Source of the DNA: Flavobacterium sp. ov086
Lineage (GTDB): Bacteria; Bacteroidota; Bacteroidia; Flavobacteriales; Flavobacteriaceae
Length of the DNA: 64,000 nucleotides
NCBI RefSeq assembly: GCF_900187965.1
Contig: NZ_FZNL01000001.1
Location: 124,001-188,000 of the forward strand
Direction: 5' to 3'
A program made the translations under genes and the position numbers. The notes beneath the pieces were generated by a model, which was given only the letters and a program-made list of their open reading frames with translations, was not told where the DNA came from and ran no database searches. The stretch's first letter is position 1; each line of letters starts with the position of its first letter. Below are positions 34,347-41,764 of the stretch, piece by piece.

Positions 34347-35024
34347 GTGGGAAGTAAAAATAAACTAAAAAGATTCAGAGAAAACGAAACGTTTCAAAAC
34401 GTTTTTCAACCAACCAGAGAAGAAGTTGTAGGCGATTTAATGCCTTTAAAAGGAAAATGGAACTCTGATTTCTTTAAAAATGATAATCCTTTAGTTTTAG
34501 AATTAGGATGTGGAAAAGGAGAATATTCTGTTGGATTGGCAGAAAGATATCCTAACAAAAATTTTATCGGAATTGATATCAAAGGGGCTCGTTTCTGGAG
34601 AGGTGCTAAAACCGCTGTAGAAAACGGCTTGCATAATGTTGCTTTTATTCGAACTCAAATCGAATTAATCAATCATATTTTTGCCGAAAATGAAGTGGAT
34701 GAAATCTGGATTACTTTTCCGGATCCGCAAATCAAATACAAGAGAACAAAACACAGAATGACCAATTCTGAATTTTTGAAATTATACAAAAGAATTCTTA
34801 AAAAAGACGGTGTCGTAAACTTAAAAACCGACAGTGAATTTATGCACGGTTATACACTGGGATTACTGCATGGTGAAGGACACGAGGTTTTATATGCCAA
34901 CCACAACGTATACACAAATGAAGGAAGTCCGGAAGAAGTTACTGCTTTTCAGACTTTTTACGAGAAACAATATTTAGAAATTAACAAGGCAATTACGTAT
35001 ATTCGCTTTAAAATTAAAGACTAA
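34347..35024 (+). CDS. trmB: tRNA (guanine-N7)-methyltransferase
   Basis: A 225-residue cytoplasmic enzyme that methylates G46 of tRNAs using SAM. Start: GTG at 34347 (GSKNKLKRFRENETFQNVFQ after it), where family members begin. The open frame continues back to 34251 but only through repeat DNA. The SAM motif is LVLELGCGKGEYSVGLAERY. TrmB signature segments DEIWITFPDPQIKYKRTKHR and NLKTDSEFMHGYT follow. A TAATTTTG box lies at 34321-34328, which also fits the short start. Confidence 0.92.
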   Translation: MGSKNKLKRFRENETFQNVFQPTREEVVGDLMPLKGKWNSDFFKNDNPLVLELGCGKGEYSVGLAERYPNKNFIGIDIKGARFWRGAKTAVENGLHNVAFIRTQIELINHIFAENEVDEIWITFPDPQIKYKRTKHRMTNSEFLKLYKRILKKDGVVNLKTDSEFMHGYTLGLLHGEGHEVLYANHNVYTNEGSPEEVTAFQTFYEKQYLEINKAITYIRFKIKD

Positions 35025-35065
35025 TTTAATTTTAAAACGAATTTTCAAACCCATTAAATAATTGA

Positions 35066-35701
35066 ATGGCATTACTTACCCCATTACTTTTAGGTTTTCT
35101 TGCCGCTTTCATTGGGATTATTCCGCCTGGATTAATCAACATGACCGCAGCCAAAGTAAATTTGAAAGAGGGTAAAAAGAATGCTTTGTGGTTTGTTGCC
35201 GGAGCTGTTTTAGTGATCTTTTTTCAGGTTTCTTTAGCGGTTCTATTTGCGCAGGTAATTGACAATCGTCCGGATGTTGTAACGCTGTTACGCGAAGTTG
35301 GGTTTGTTATTTTCTCTATCTTAACGATTTACTTTTTGTTTATCGCAAAAGAACCAAAAGCCAAAAAATCCAAGATTAAAAAAAGCAGTAAAAAGAGTCG
35401 TTTCTTTTTAGGCATGTTACTTTCGGGCTTGAACTTTTTCCCGATTCCGTATTATGTTGTTGTGAGTGTTACTCTGGCTTCTTATCATCTTTTTGCATTC
35501 GAACACAACATTATTTTTACTTTTGTATTTGGGTCTGTTTTGGGTTCATTTGCTGCTTTATACAGCTACATTGGCTTCTTTGGAAGAATAGAAAAGAAGA
35601 CCGATTATCTAATGCGAAATATGAATACTATTATAGGGAGCATTACAGGTTTAATCGCTGTAGGGACACTTTTTAATATTCTGAATTACTATTTCGGATA
35701 A
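35066..35701 (+). CDS. LysE family translocator
   Basis: A 211-residue inner-membrane protein with six hydrophobic segments and the LysE/RhtB N-terminal pattern (LLGFLAAFIGIIPPGLINMT). A basic cytoplasmic loop (KEPKAKKSKIKKSSKKSR) separates the halves. It is likely an amino-acid or metabolite exporter of unknown substrate. It follows trmB by 41 bases and may share its transcript. Confidence 0.8.
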   Translation: MALLTPLLLGFLAAFIGIIPPGLINMTAAKVNLKEGKKNALWFVAGAVLVIFFQVSLAVLFAQVIDNRPDVVTLLREVGFVIFSILTIYFLFIAKEPKAKKSKIKKSSKKSRFFLGMLLSGLNFFPIPYYVVVSVTLASYHLFAFEHNIIFTFVFGSVLGSFAALYSYIGFFGRIEKKTDYLMRNMNTIIGSITGLIAVGTLFNILNYYFG

Positions 35702-35836
35702 GATTAAACCATTAAGAGATTAAGAAAAATTAAGCAGTACTTTGTAAAAACCTAACTTTCTTAATTGTTTTTAGATCAAAAATTAAGCTCTTACTTCATG
35801 AAACTTAATATCTTAATGGTAAAATAATTTAAACGT

Positions 35837-36166
35837 ATGGCTGAAGATAATTTTTTTGAAAGAGTTTATGCTATTGCAAGACAAATTCCGTACGGAAAAG
35901 TAACTTCTTATGGTGCTATTGCAAAAGCTTTAGGAACCGCACGTTCTGCCCGAATGGTAGGCTGGGCCATGAATGCTTGTCATAATATGGATGATGTTCC
36001 TGCGCACAGAGTTGTAAACAGAAAAGGCCTTTTGACCGGAAAACATCATTTTGACGGAACCAATTTAATGCAGCAACTTTTGGAAAGCGAAGGTATTATT
36101 GTAGAAAACAATCAAATTATAGATTTGGAGAAACACTTTTGGACACCAGAAGTTTCTACCATATAA
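35837..36166 (+). CDS. alkyltransferase-like (MGMT family) protein without active Cys
   Basis: A 109-residue DNA-repair family protein. The fold is that of the C-terminal domain of O6-alkylguanine DNA alkyltransferase: IPYGKVTSYGAIAKALG, ARSARMVGWAMNA and VNRKGLLTGK. At the active site, where methyltransferases have PCHRV, it reads VPAHRVV, so the acceptor Cys is Ala56. Such alkyltransferase-like proteins are known to bind alkylated guanine and flag it for nucleotide excision repair. That role is inferred by family. There is no N-terminal Ada domain. Single gene. Confidence 0.88.
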   Translation: MAEDNFFERVYAIARQIPYGKVTSYGAIAKALGTARSARMVGWAMNACHNMDDVPAHRVVNRKGLLTGKHHFDGTNLMQQLLESEGIIVENNQIIDLEKHFWTPEVSTI

Positions 36167-36430
36167 GTGATATAAGTTCATTTAAGGTTTGCGTATAAAT
36201 CTCTCGCAGATCTGCAAAGTTTTTTATTTGTAGTCACTTATTTCACGCAGATTTCAAAAAAATTTAAGCAGATGTACGTAGATAATCTAATTAAATCTGC
36301 TAGAATCTGCAAAATCTGCGTGAAATAAAAAACTTTGCGACTCTGCTCCCGATAGCTATCGGGATTGCGAGACTAAATGACAAAGTAAACCAAAGCTAAA
36401 ATGAACTTATATCACTTATATGGTTCAATA
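36167..36430. repeat. spacer with CACGCAGATT repeat and GATAGCTATC palindrome
   Basis: No gene. TTTCACGCAGATTTCAAAAA (36240 on) and its complement (to 36326) form an inverted pair. TCCCGATAGCTATCGGGA is at 36347-36364. The outer edges carry ATATAAGT..TTCATTT and its inverse (36168-36183 and about 36401-36425). Confidence 0.7.
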
Positions 36431-37756
36431 TCAAATTAAACAAATCACAAAGCTCGTTTTATCTTCATCGGTTTGGTAGCTTAGATAACCGCCGTGTGCT
36501 TCGATGATATTTTTAGAAAGCGTCAATCCAATTCCTGCTCCATCTTTTCGAGTGGTGAAAAACGGCAAGAATACTTTATCTCTAATTTCCTGATCAATTC
36601 CTTTTCCATTGTCTGAAATGACGATAAAAAATCGGTTGTTTTCGGTATAACTGGATAAAAACATTTTCTTTTCGCTCTTATCTTTCAAAGCATAAATACT
36701 GTTCGTGATCAAATTAATAATCACTTGCTCCATTTGATTTTTATCAATTAAAATCGAACGTGAGCTATGAATCTCGTTAACAAATTCAATATTTTCTGCT
36801 TTTAAAATTGGACTCATGATTCGGAGGCAATCTTCGAAAAGTGCGTTTATAGGCGTCATTTCCTTTGTTGGTGTCGGCAGCATGGCTAGTTTTCTGTAGT
36901 TCTCAACAAAAACCTGCAAATGATCGCTTCGATTTATAATGGTCGAAATACTGCTTTTAATGTCTTCAAAATCATCATCTTCTAATTTTTCCTGATCAAC
37001 TATGTGGAGTAAATTCTGCGAAAGCGCTCGAATTGGCGTTAGGGAATTCATTAATTCATGCGAAATAATTTTCATCAGATTAATCCAGGCTTCTTTTTCT
37101 TTTTTCTCTATTACACGCTGAATACTGTCTAATAAAACTATAAAATACTCTTTATTATACGTTTTTGCATGCGACGTTTGCAGCATAAAAGTCTGCAAAT
37201 CCTGTTCTTCAATTTTTATCGAAATTGCTGATTTTAAATCTGTGAAACCTACATTTTCAATTTCAGTACAAAGTGATGGCAAATAATTTTTAAGGTACTT
37301 CCAATGGCTGACTTTTGGCACTTTGAATAAGCTGGAAAAGCAATCGTTCATTAAAAATATATTCCATTCCTCATTTTCCTTTTCTAAGATTAAAGCGGCG
37401 GTATCGATACTATTTAAAATAGACTGATAAACAAGTTCTTTTGAAGTTTGCTCTTGTTGCTGCACTTTTAAAGCATCATACAAAAGATATAAGTTTTTGA
37501 AACTATCTCTTTTATTGGCTTCAGGAAAATTGGTCGTAAAATCTTTTTTCAACATCGAAAGCAATGCTCTGTCATAAAACAACAAGCTGTTTTTGACAAA
37601 AAAGTACATCTCAAACAACATCACAATAGCAAAAAAACCAACTAACAGCGCGTTGTAATAAAATGTTTTATAGCTCAAAAAAACGCAAAAGAAAAAGAGT
37701 ATCATTACAAACAATACCCTCACAAATAATGCATTATAAAACTTCCAGTTTTTCAT
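36431..37756 (-). CDS. sensor histidine kinase (NtrB-like)
   Basis: A 441-residue inner-membrane kinase with two membrane helices (about 9-28 and 36-55) and almost no periplasmic loop, so it probably senses the membrane or cytoplasm. A PAS-like region follows (about 110-215). The HisKA phospho-acceptor is ISHELMNSLTPIRAL with His233. ATPase boxes: NLITNSIYAL (N), ISDNGKGI (G1) and GAGIGLTLSKNIIEAHGG (G2). It pairs with the sigma-54 response regulator immediately upstream on the same strand, separated by about 210 bp of repeat. Confidence 0.92.
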   Translation of the reverse strand: MKNWKFYNALFVRVLFVMILFFFCVFLSYKTFYYNALLVGFFAIVMLFEMYFFVKNSLLFYDRALLSMLKKDFTTNFPEANKRDSFKNLYLLYDALKVQQQEQTSKELVYQSILNSIDTAALILEKENEEWNIFLMNDCFSSLFKVPKVSHWKYLKNYLPSLCTEIENVGFTDLKSAISIKIEEQDLQTFMLQTSHAKTYNKEYFIVLLDSIQRVIEKKEKEAWINLMKIISHELMNSLTPIRALSQNLLHIVDQEKLEDDDFEDIKSSISTIINRSDHLQVFVENYRKLAMLPTPTKEMTPINALFEDCLRIMSPILKAENIEFVNEIHSSRSILIDKNQMEQVIINLITNSIYALKDKSEKKMFLSSYTENNRFFIVISDNGKGIDQEIRDKVFLPFFTTRKDGAGIGLTLSKNIIEAHGGYLSYQTDEDKTSFVICLI

Positions 37757-37965
37757 GTTTTTATTTTTTATTGCGACTCCCGATAGCTATCGGGATAAAA
37801 GATTAAAAAAAATTGTTTCACGCAGATCTTAAAAAGATTGAAGCAGATTAAAACAGATTAAAACAGATTAAAATAAAAAATCTGCCTAAATCTGCAGAAT
37901 CTGCGTGAAACAAATTCTAAGAATCATTCTAATCCTTTAATCTGTGGCAAAACTAGTTTTTTATT
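37757..37965. repeat. repeat between regulator and kinase genes
   Basis: TCCCGATAGCTATCGGGA at 37778-37795 and a TTTCACGCAGATCTTAAAAA / AATCTGCGTGAAAC inverted pair (37815-37912) lie inside a presumed two-gene operon. Confidence 0.65.
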
Positions 37966-39324
37966 TTATGAGTTTTTCAAATCGTATTTCTCAATTCTTC
38001 TGTATAATGCAGCTCTTGACAAACCAAGTTCTTCGGCGGTTTTACTGATGTTGCCGTGGTGTTTAAATAAGGCTTTTTCGATTACATTTCGCTCCATCTC
38101 AGACAATGGATTTTCGTCGTTTTCCTGGAAATCTTCAAAGTTCAAAATATCCAGATCCTGTACACCTATTGTATTATTATCGGCTAAAATCAAGGCGCGT
38201 TCAATCTTATTTTCCATTTCACGCACATTCCCTTTCCACGGATATTTTTCTAAATATGGCGCAACATTATCTTCAAATTGCCATCCCGAAGCTTCGGGAC
38301 CATGATTGTATTTTTCGGCAATTTGATCTAAAATAAAATGAGCCATTGGTACAATATCATCTTTTCGTTCACGCAATGATGGCAAATGAATTTCCATTGT
38401 ATTGATTCGATACAGCAAATCTTCTCTAAATGTTTTATTTTTCACCTCGGCTTTTATATCACTGTTTGTCGCGGCAATTATGCGAACATTTAATGGTCTG
38501 GCTTTGCTTTCGCCGAGACGCGTAACGGTTTTAGTTTGCAAAACATGCAATAATTTAGCTTGCAAATGAAGAGGAATATTCCCTATTTCATCCAGAAAAA
38601 TAGTTCCGCCTGAAGCCATTTCAAACCTTCCGGCTGTATCTGTTTTCGCATCTGTAAAAGCACCTTTCGCGTATCCAAAAAGCTCACTTTCGAACAAATT
38701 ATCACTTAAGGAACCTAAATCAACGTGTACAAAAGGCTGATTTTTTCGCTCTGAATTTTGATGAATAAATTCGGCAAAAACATATTTACCTGTTCCATTT
38801 TCGCCCAGAATTAGAACATTAGCATCTGTTTTAGCTACTTTTTCGGCAATAGAATAGGCTTGTTTTATTTTTTGCGAAGTTCCAACAAAGTATCTTTTTT
38901 CTATTTTTTCTTCTACAACTTTTTTGGTGTTTTTTCTACTTTCGGCGACAGCCTTATCAATTGTCTCGAGTAATTTTTCGTTATGCCACGGTTTCAAAAC
39001 ATAATCGAAAGCGCCAATTTTAATTCCCTCAACGGCTGTTTCAATTTTACCAAATGCGGTCATTAAAATCACGATCGTTTGTGGCGAAAGTGTTTTAATT
39101 TCTTTTAGCCAATGAATTCCTTCTCTCCCATCTTCAAAACCAATTCTATAATTCATGTCTAATAAAACCACATTTATATCATTTTCGCTTAAAAGAGAAA
39201 TGATTTTTTTGGGACTATTTGTCGTAAAAATAGTCTCGAAGTGTTTTTTGAGAATCATTTTTGCCGAAAAAAGAATTTCTTCCTGATCGTCGACGATTAA
39301 TATTTGGGCTTGTTTTTTTCGCAT
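37966..39324 (-). CDS. sigma-54-dependent response regulator (NtrC family)
   Basis: A 452-residue activator. Start: ATG at 39322-39324 (MRKKQAQILIVDDQEE). Receiver domain: acidic pair Asp12/13, phospho-Asp56 in VVLLDMNY, Thr89, Lys111. AAA+ domain: Walker A GENGTGK (174-180), the sigma-54 contact loop as GAFTDA (221-226) instead of GAFTGA, and Walker B GTIFLDEIGN (240-249). The C-terminal HTH is GNISKTAEELGLSRAALYRR. Residues 342-347 (GPEASG) are encoded exactly by a TCCCGAAGCTTCGGGA palindrome at 38284-38299, the same element scattered between genes here. Upstream lie two palindromic sites it probably binds. Confidence 0.93.
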   Translation of the reverse strand: MRKKQAQILIVDDQEEILFSAKMILKKHFETIFTTNSPKKIISLLSENDINVVLLDMNYRIGFEDGREGIHWLKEIKTLSPQTIVILMTAFGKIETAVEGIKIGAFDYVLKPWHNEKLLETIDKAVAESRKNTKKVVEEKIEKRYFVGTSQKIKQAYSIAEKVAKTDANVLILGENGTGKYVFAEFIHQNSERKNQPFVHVDLGSLSDNLFESELFGYAKGAFTDAKTDTAGRFEMASGGTIFLDEIGNIPLHLQAKLLHVLQTKTVTRLGESKARPLNVRIIAATNSDIKAEVKNKTFREDLLYRINTMEIHLPSLRERKDDIVPMAHFILDQIAEKYNHGPEASGWQFEDNVAPYLEKYPWKGNVREMENKIERALILADNNTIGVQDLDILNFEDFQENDENPLSEMERNVIEKALFKHHGNISKTAEELGLSRAALYRRIEKYDLKNS

Positions 39325-39337
39325 GCTGTCTTTTTTT

Positions 39338-39373
39338 GTTCGATATCGAACGGTCAACTGTTCATTATCGAAC
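39338..39373. promoter_or_regulatory. two upstream activator sites of the sigma-54 regulator
   Basis: GTTCGATATCGAAC (39338-39351, perfect palindrome) and GTTCATTATCGAAC (39360-39373), centres 22 bp apart, i.e. two helical turns. They lie between the regulator gene and the divergent transporter operon, about 65-100 bp upstream of a sigma-54 promoter. This is the classic arrangement for an NtrC-type activator. Binding is inferred. Confidence 0.75.
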
Positions 39374-39437
39374 AGTCCTTTTTTTAATAGTTTTTAAAGC
39401 TTCTTTAAAATCAATACTTTACAAATAATAAATTTTA

Positions 39438-39453
39438 TGGCACAGTATTTACC
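39438..39453 (+). promoter_or_regulatory. sigma-54 (-24/-12) promoter of the adaptor-ABC operon
   Basis: TGGCACAGTATTTACC against consensus TGGCACrNNNNTTGCW. The -24 element is perfect, the spacing correct, and the -12 element has A for G (TTAC). The start site would fall near 39465, 17 bases before the ATG at 39482. Confidence 0.75.
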
Positions 39454-39481
39454 TATTGACTATCAGTAAATTATTTAAAAA

Positions 39482-40735
39482 ATGGATAAGGTAATCCCTC
39501 GTAAAAATAGAAAATTTAGATATCTCACAATAGCAATTACTGTTTTTTTAGTTTTGGCTGTGATCATCTTTTTTTCTTTTAACACAAAAAGAAGCTTGAA
39601 TGTAAAATCAGACGAGCTTTCGATTCAAAAAATTGAAAAAGCTTTTTTTGAAGATTTCGTCGTTTTTCAGGCTAAAGTTGAACCTCTAAATGTAATGTTA
39701 GTAAATGTTACTGAAGGTGGATCTGTAAAAGAAATTTTTGTCGAAAATGGTGCAATGGTAACTAAAGGGCAATCGCTGGCACGTTTGTACAACCCGAACA
39801 CTGAACTTAATTACCTAACTCAGGAAACGGCAATTATTGAACAAATCAACAATTTGAATACCGGAAAACTGAATATCAGAAATCAGGAATTAAACCTTAA
39901 CAAAGATTTAGTTTTGATCGAACATGATTATAATGACGCGAAAAGATTGTATGACATGAACGCTAAATTATATGATAAAGAGGTGATTTCTAAAAATGAC
40001 TGGAATACGTTTAAAGAAAGTCTTCGTTTTCAGGAAGAGCGCAAAAGAACGATTCAGCAAAGCATTCAAAAGGAGAAACAAACGAATCAAGTTCAGATTT
40101 CGCAAATCAATCGTTCCATTCAAACCATGGAGAAAAGTTTGGATATCTTAAGAGATAACAAAAAGAACTTTTTGATTACTGCGCCGGAAACCGGTCGATT
40201 GACTTCATTTGAACCTATTTTAGGAAAAACTTTTCAAGCGGGAGAAAGCATCGGGAAAATCGATTCGAAAAAAGGTTACAAACTTACGGCTGACGTTGAT
40301 GAATTCTATTTGGAAAAAGTTCGCGAAGGCTTAAAAGGTCAGGTAGAATTTAAAGGAAAAATATTGGAAGTTTTGGTTACCAAAGTAATCCCTGAGGTTA
40401 AAAGCGGACATTTTACTGTAGAATTGGCTTTTACTTCTAAAGAGCAAATTACTTTACAAGACGGTTTAAGTTTTGGCGTGAAATTGATTTTATCTGAAAA
40501 GAATAAAACTCTAGTTATTCCAAAAGGAAGCTTTAATCAGGAAACTGCAGGAAAATGGATTTTTGTAGTAAAAGGCAATAAAGCAGAAAGAAGAAACATA
40601 AAACTGGGCAGAGAAAACCCTTCGTATTATGAAGTTCTTGATGGCTTGAAAGAAGGCGAATCTGTGATTACATCGTCATATGCAGATTATAAAGACATTG
40701 AAGAATTATCGATTAGTAATTCGCAGTCACAGTAG
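39482..40735 (+). CDS. HlyD/MacA-like periplasmic adaptor
   Basis: A 417-residue membrane-anchored adaptor with one helix (residues 14-32, YLTIAITVFLVLAVIIFF). A lipoyl-like half-motif (VNVTEGGSVKEIFVENGAMV), a long helical hairpin (about 110-235), the second lipoyl half (ITAPETGRLTSFEPILGKTF) and a beta barrel with a membrane-proximal domain (IPKGSFNQETAGKWIFVVKG) follow. It is the first gene of a sigma-54-driven operon with an ABC ATPase and FtsX/MacB-type permeases. It links them to an outer-membrane channel encoded elsewhere. Confidence 0.9.
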   Translation: MDKVIPRKNRKFRYLTIAITVFLVLAVIIFFSFNTKRSLNVKSDELSIQKIEKAFFEDFVVFQAKVEPLNVMLVNVTEGGSVKEIFVENGAMVTKGQSLARLYNPNTELNYLTQETAIIEQINNLNTGKLNIRNQELNLNKDLVLIEHDYNDAKRLYDMNAKLYDKEVISKNDWNTFKESLRFQEERKRTIQQSIQKEKQTNQVQISQINRSIQTMEKSLDILRDNKKNFLITAPETGRLTSFEPILGKTFQAGESIGKIDSKKGYKLTADVDEFYLEKVREGLKGQVEFKGKILEVLVTKVIPEVKSGHFTVELAFTSKEQITLQDGLSFGVKLILSEKNKTLVIPKGSFNQETAGKWIFVVKGNKAERRNIKLGRENPSYYEVLDGLKEGESVITSSYADYKDIEELSISNSQSQ

Positions 40736-40754
40736 TCACAAAAACCGATTAAAA

Positions 40755-40860
40755 AGTTCGCCACGAATTTCACGAATGAGCGCGAATTTTTATTTTCGAG
40801 GCCAAAAAAAAATAAAAATAATTAGTGCGAATTCGTGTAATTCGTGGCAAAAAAATAAAG
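40755..40860. repeat. GCCACGAATT inverted repeat inside the operon
   Basis: TTCGCCACGAATTTCACGAA (40756 on) and its complement TTCGTGTAATTCGTGGC (to about 40850) flank a loop, giving a large hairpin between the adaptor and ATPase genes. Confidence 0.7.
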
Positions 40861-40917
40861 AGTTTCAATCATCAATCAAAAAACACAATCAACAACAATT
40901 AATACCTTAAAAAAGAT

Positions 40918-41625
40918 ATGATAACAATTCAAAATTTAACCAAAGTTTTTAGAACCGAAGAAGTAGAAACCTCAGCTTTGAGCGGTATTAATGTAGAAAT
41001 TAAAAAAGGTGATTTTTTAACTATCATGGGACCTTCAGGTTGCGGAAAATCTACTTTATTGAATATCATTGGACTTCTGGATGGTGCAACTGATGGAAGT
41101 TATAAATTATTAGGTCAGGAAATGATTGGCTTAAAAGAAAAAGGAAGAGCTCAAGTTCGTAAAGAAAATATTGGATTCATTTTTCAGAATTTTAATCTGA
41201 TCGACGAACTTTCTGTATATGATAATATCGAATTGCCTTTGCTTTATAACAATGTAAAAGCATCGGAACGAAAACAAAAAATCGAAGCGATTGCCGAGAA
41301 GCTAAACATTTCGCATCGTTTAAAACATTATCCTCAGCAACTTTCAGGAGGACAACAACAGAGAGTTGCTGTTGCAAGGGCTTTGGTAAATGATCCAAAA
41401 ATCATTTTGGCCGATGAGCCAACAGGAAATCTGGACAGTAAAAATGGTAATGAGGTTATGGAACTTTTAACTGATTTGCATGCTAAAGGTGCTACAATTT
41501 TGATGGTTACCCACTCTGATTATGATGCTTCGTTTTCGCAAAGAACGATTCATATGAAAGACGGTGTTATATTCTCTGAGCGATTAAATCAGAGAAATGT
41601 GGATGTTTTTATGGACGCTAAATAA
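40918..41625 (+). CDS. ABC transporter ATP-binding protein (MacB/LolD type)
   Basis: A 235-residue cytoplasmic ATPase. Walker A GPSGCGKST (38-46), Q-loop IGFIFQNFNLIDELSVYDN, signature LSGGQQQRVAVARAL, Walker B IILADEPTGNLDS and switch His in MVTHSDYD. This branch serves MacB-, LolD- and FtsE-like permeases that do mechanical work rather than classic transport. It lies between the adaptor and the large permease gene. Confidence 0.95.
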   Translation: MITIQNLTKVFRTEEVETSALSGINVEIKKGDFLTIMGPSGCGKSTLLNIIGLLDGATDGSYKLLGQEMIGLKEKGRAQVRKENIGFIFQNFNLIDELSVYDNIELPLLYNNVKASERKQKIEAIAEKLNISHRLKHYPQQLSGGQQQRVAVARALVNDPKIILADEPTGNLDSKNGNEVMELLTDLHAKGATILMVTHSDYDASFSQRTIHMKDGVIFSERLNQRNVDVFMDAK

Positions 41626-41632
41626 TTTCAAA

Positions 41633-41704
41633 ATGATCAATTTTATTATCACTGTAATCACTTTCCTGGTAGGATTTGTTTGCAAAGTATTGGCTATTAT
41701 CTAA
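41633..41704 (+). CDS. possible 23-residue membrane peptide
   Basis: Seven bases after the ATPase stop, ATG at 41633 opens 23 codons ending at TAA 41702-41704. The peptide is almost entirely hydrophobic (FIITVITFLVGFVCKVLAII), i.e. a single membrane helix. It sits between ATPase and permease genes, with 60 bases to the next ATG. It may be a real small subunit or regulator of the transporter, or chance. Confidence 0.4.
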   Translation: MINFIITVITFLVGFVCKVLAII

Positions 41705-41764
41705 CAACTAACCTTTTTTAGAAATTTATCAAACTTCTAAAAATAACTATAAAAAAACTAAGCA

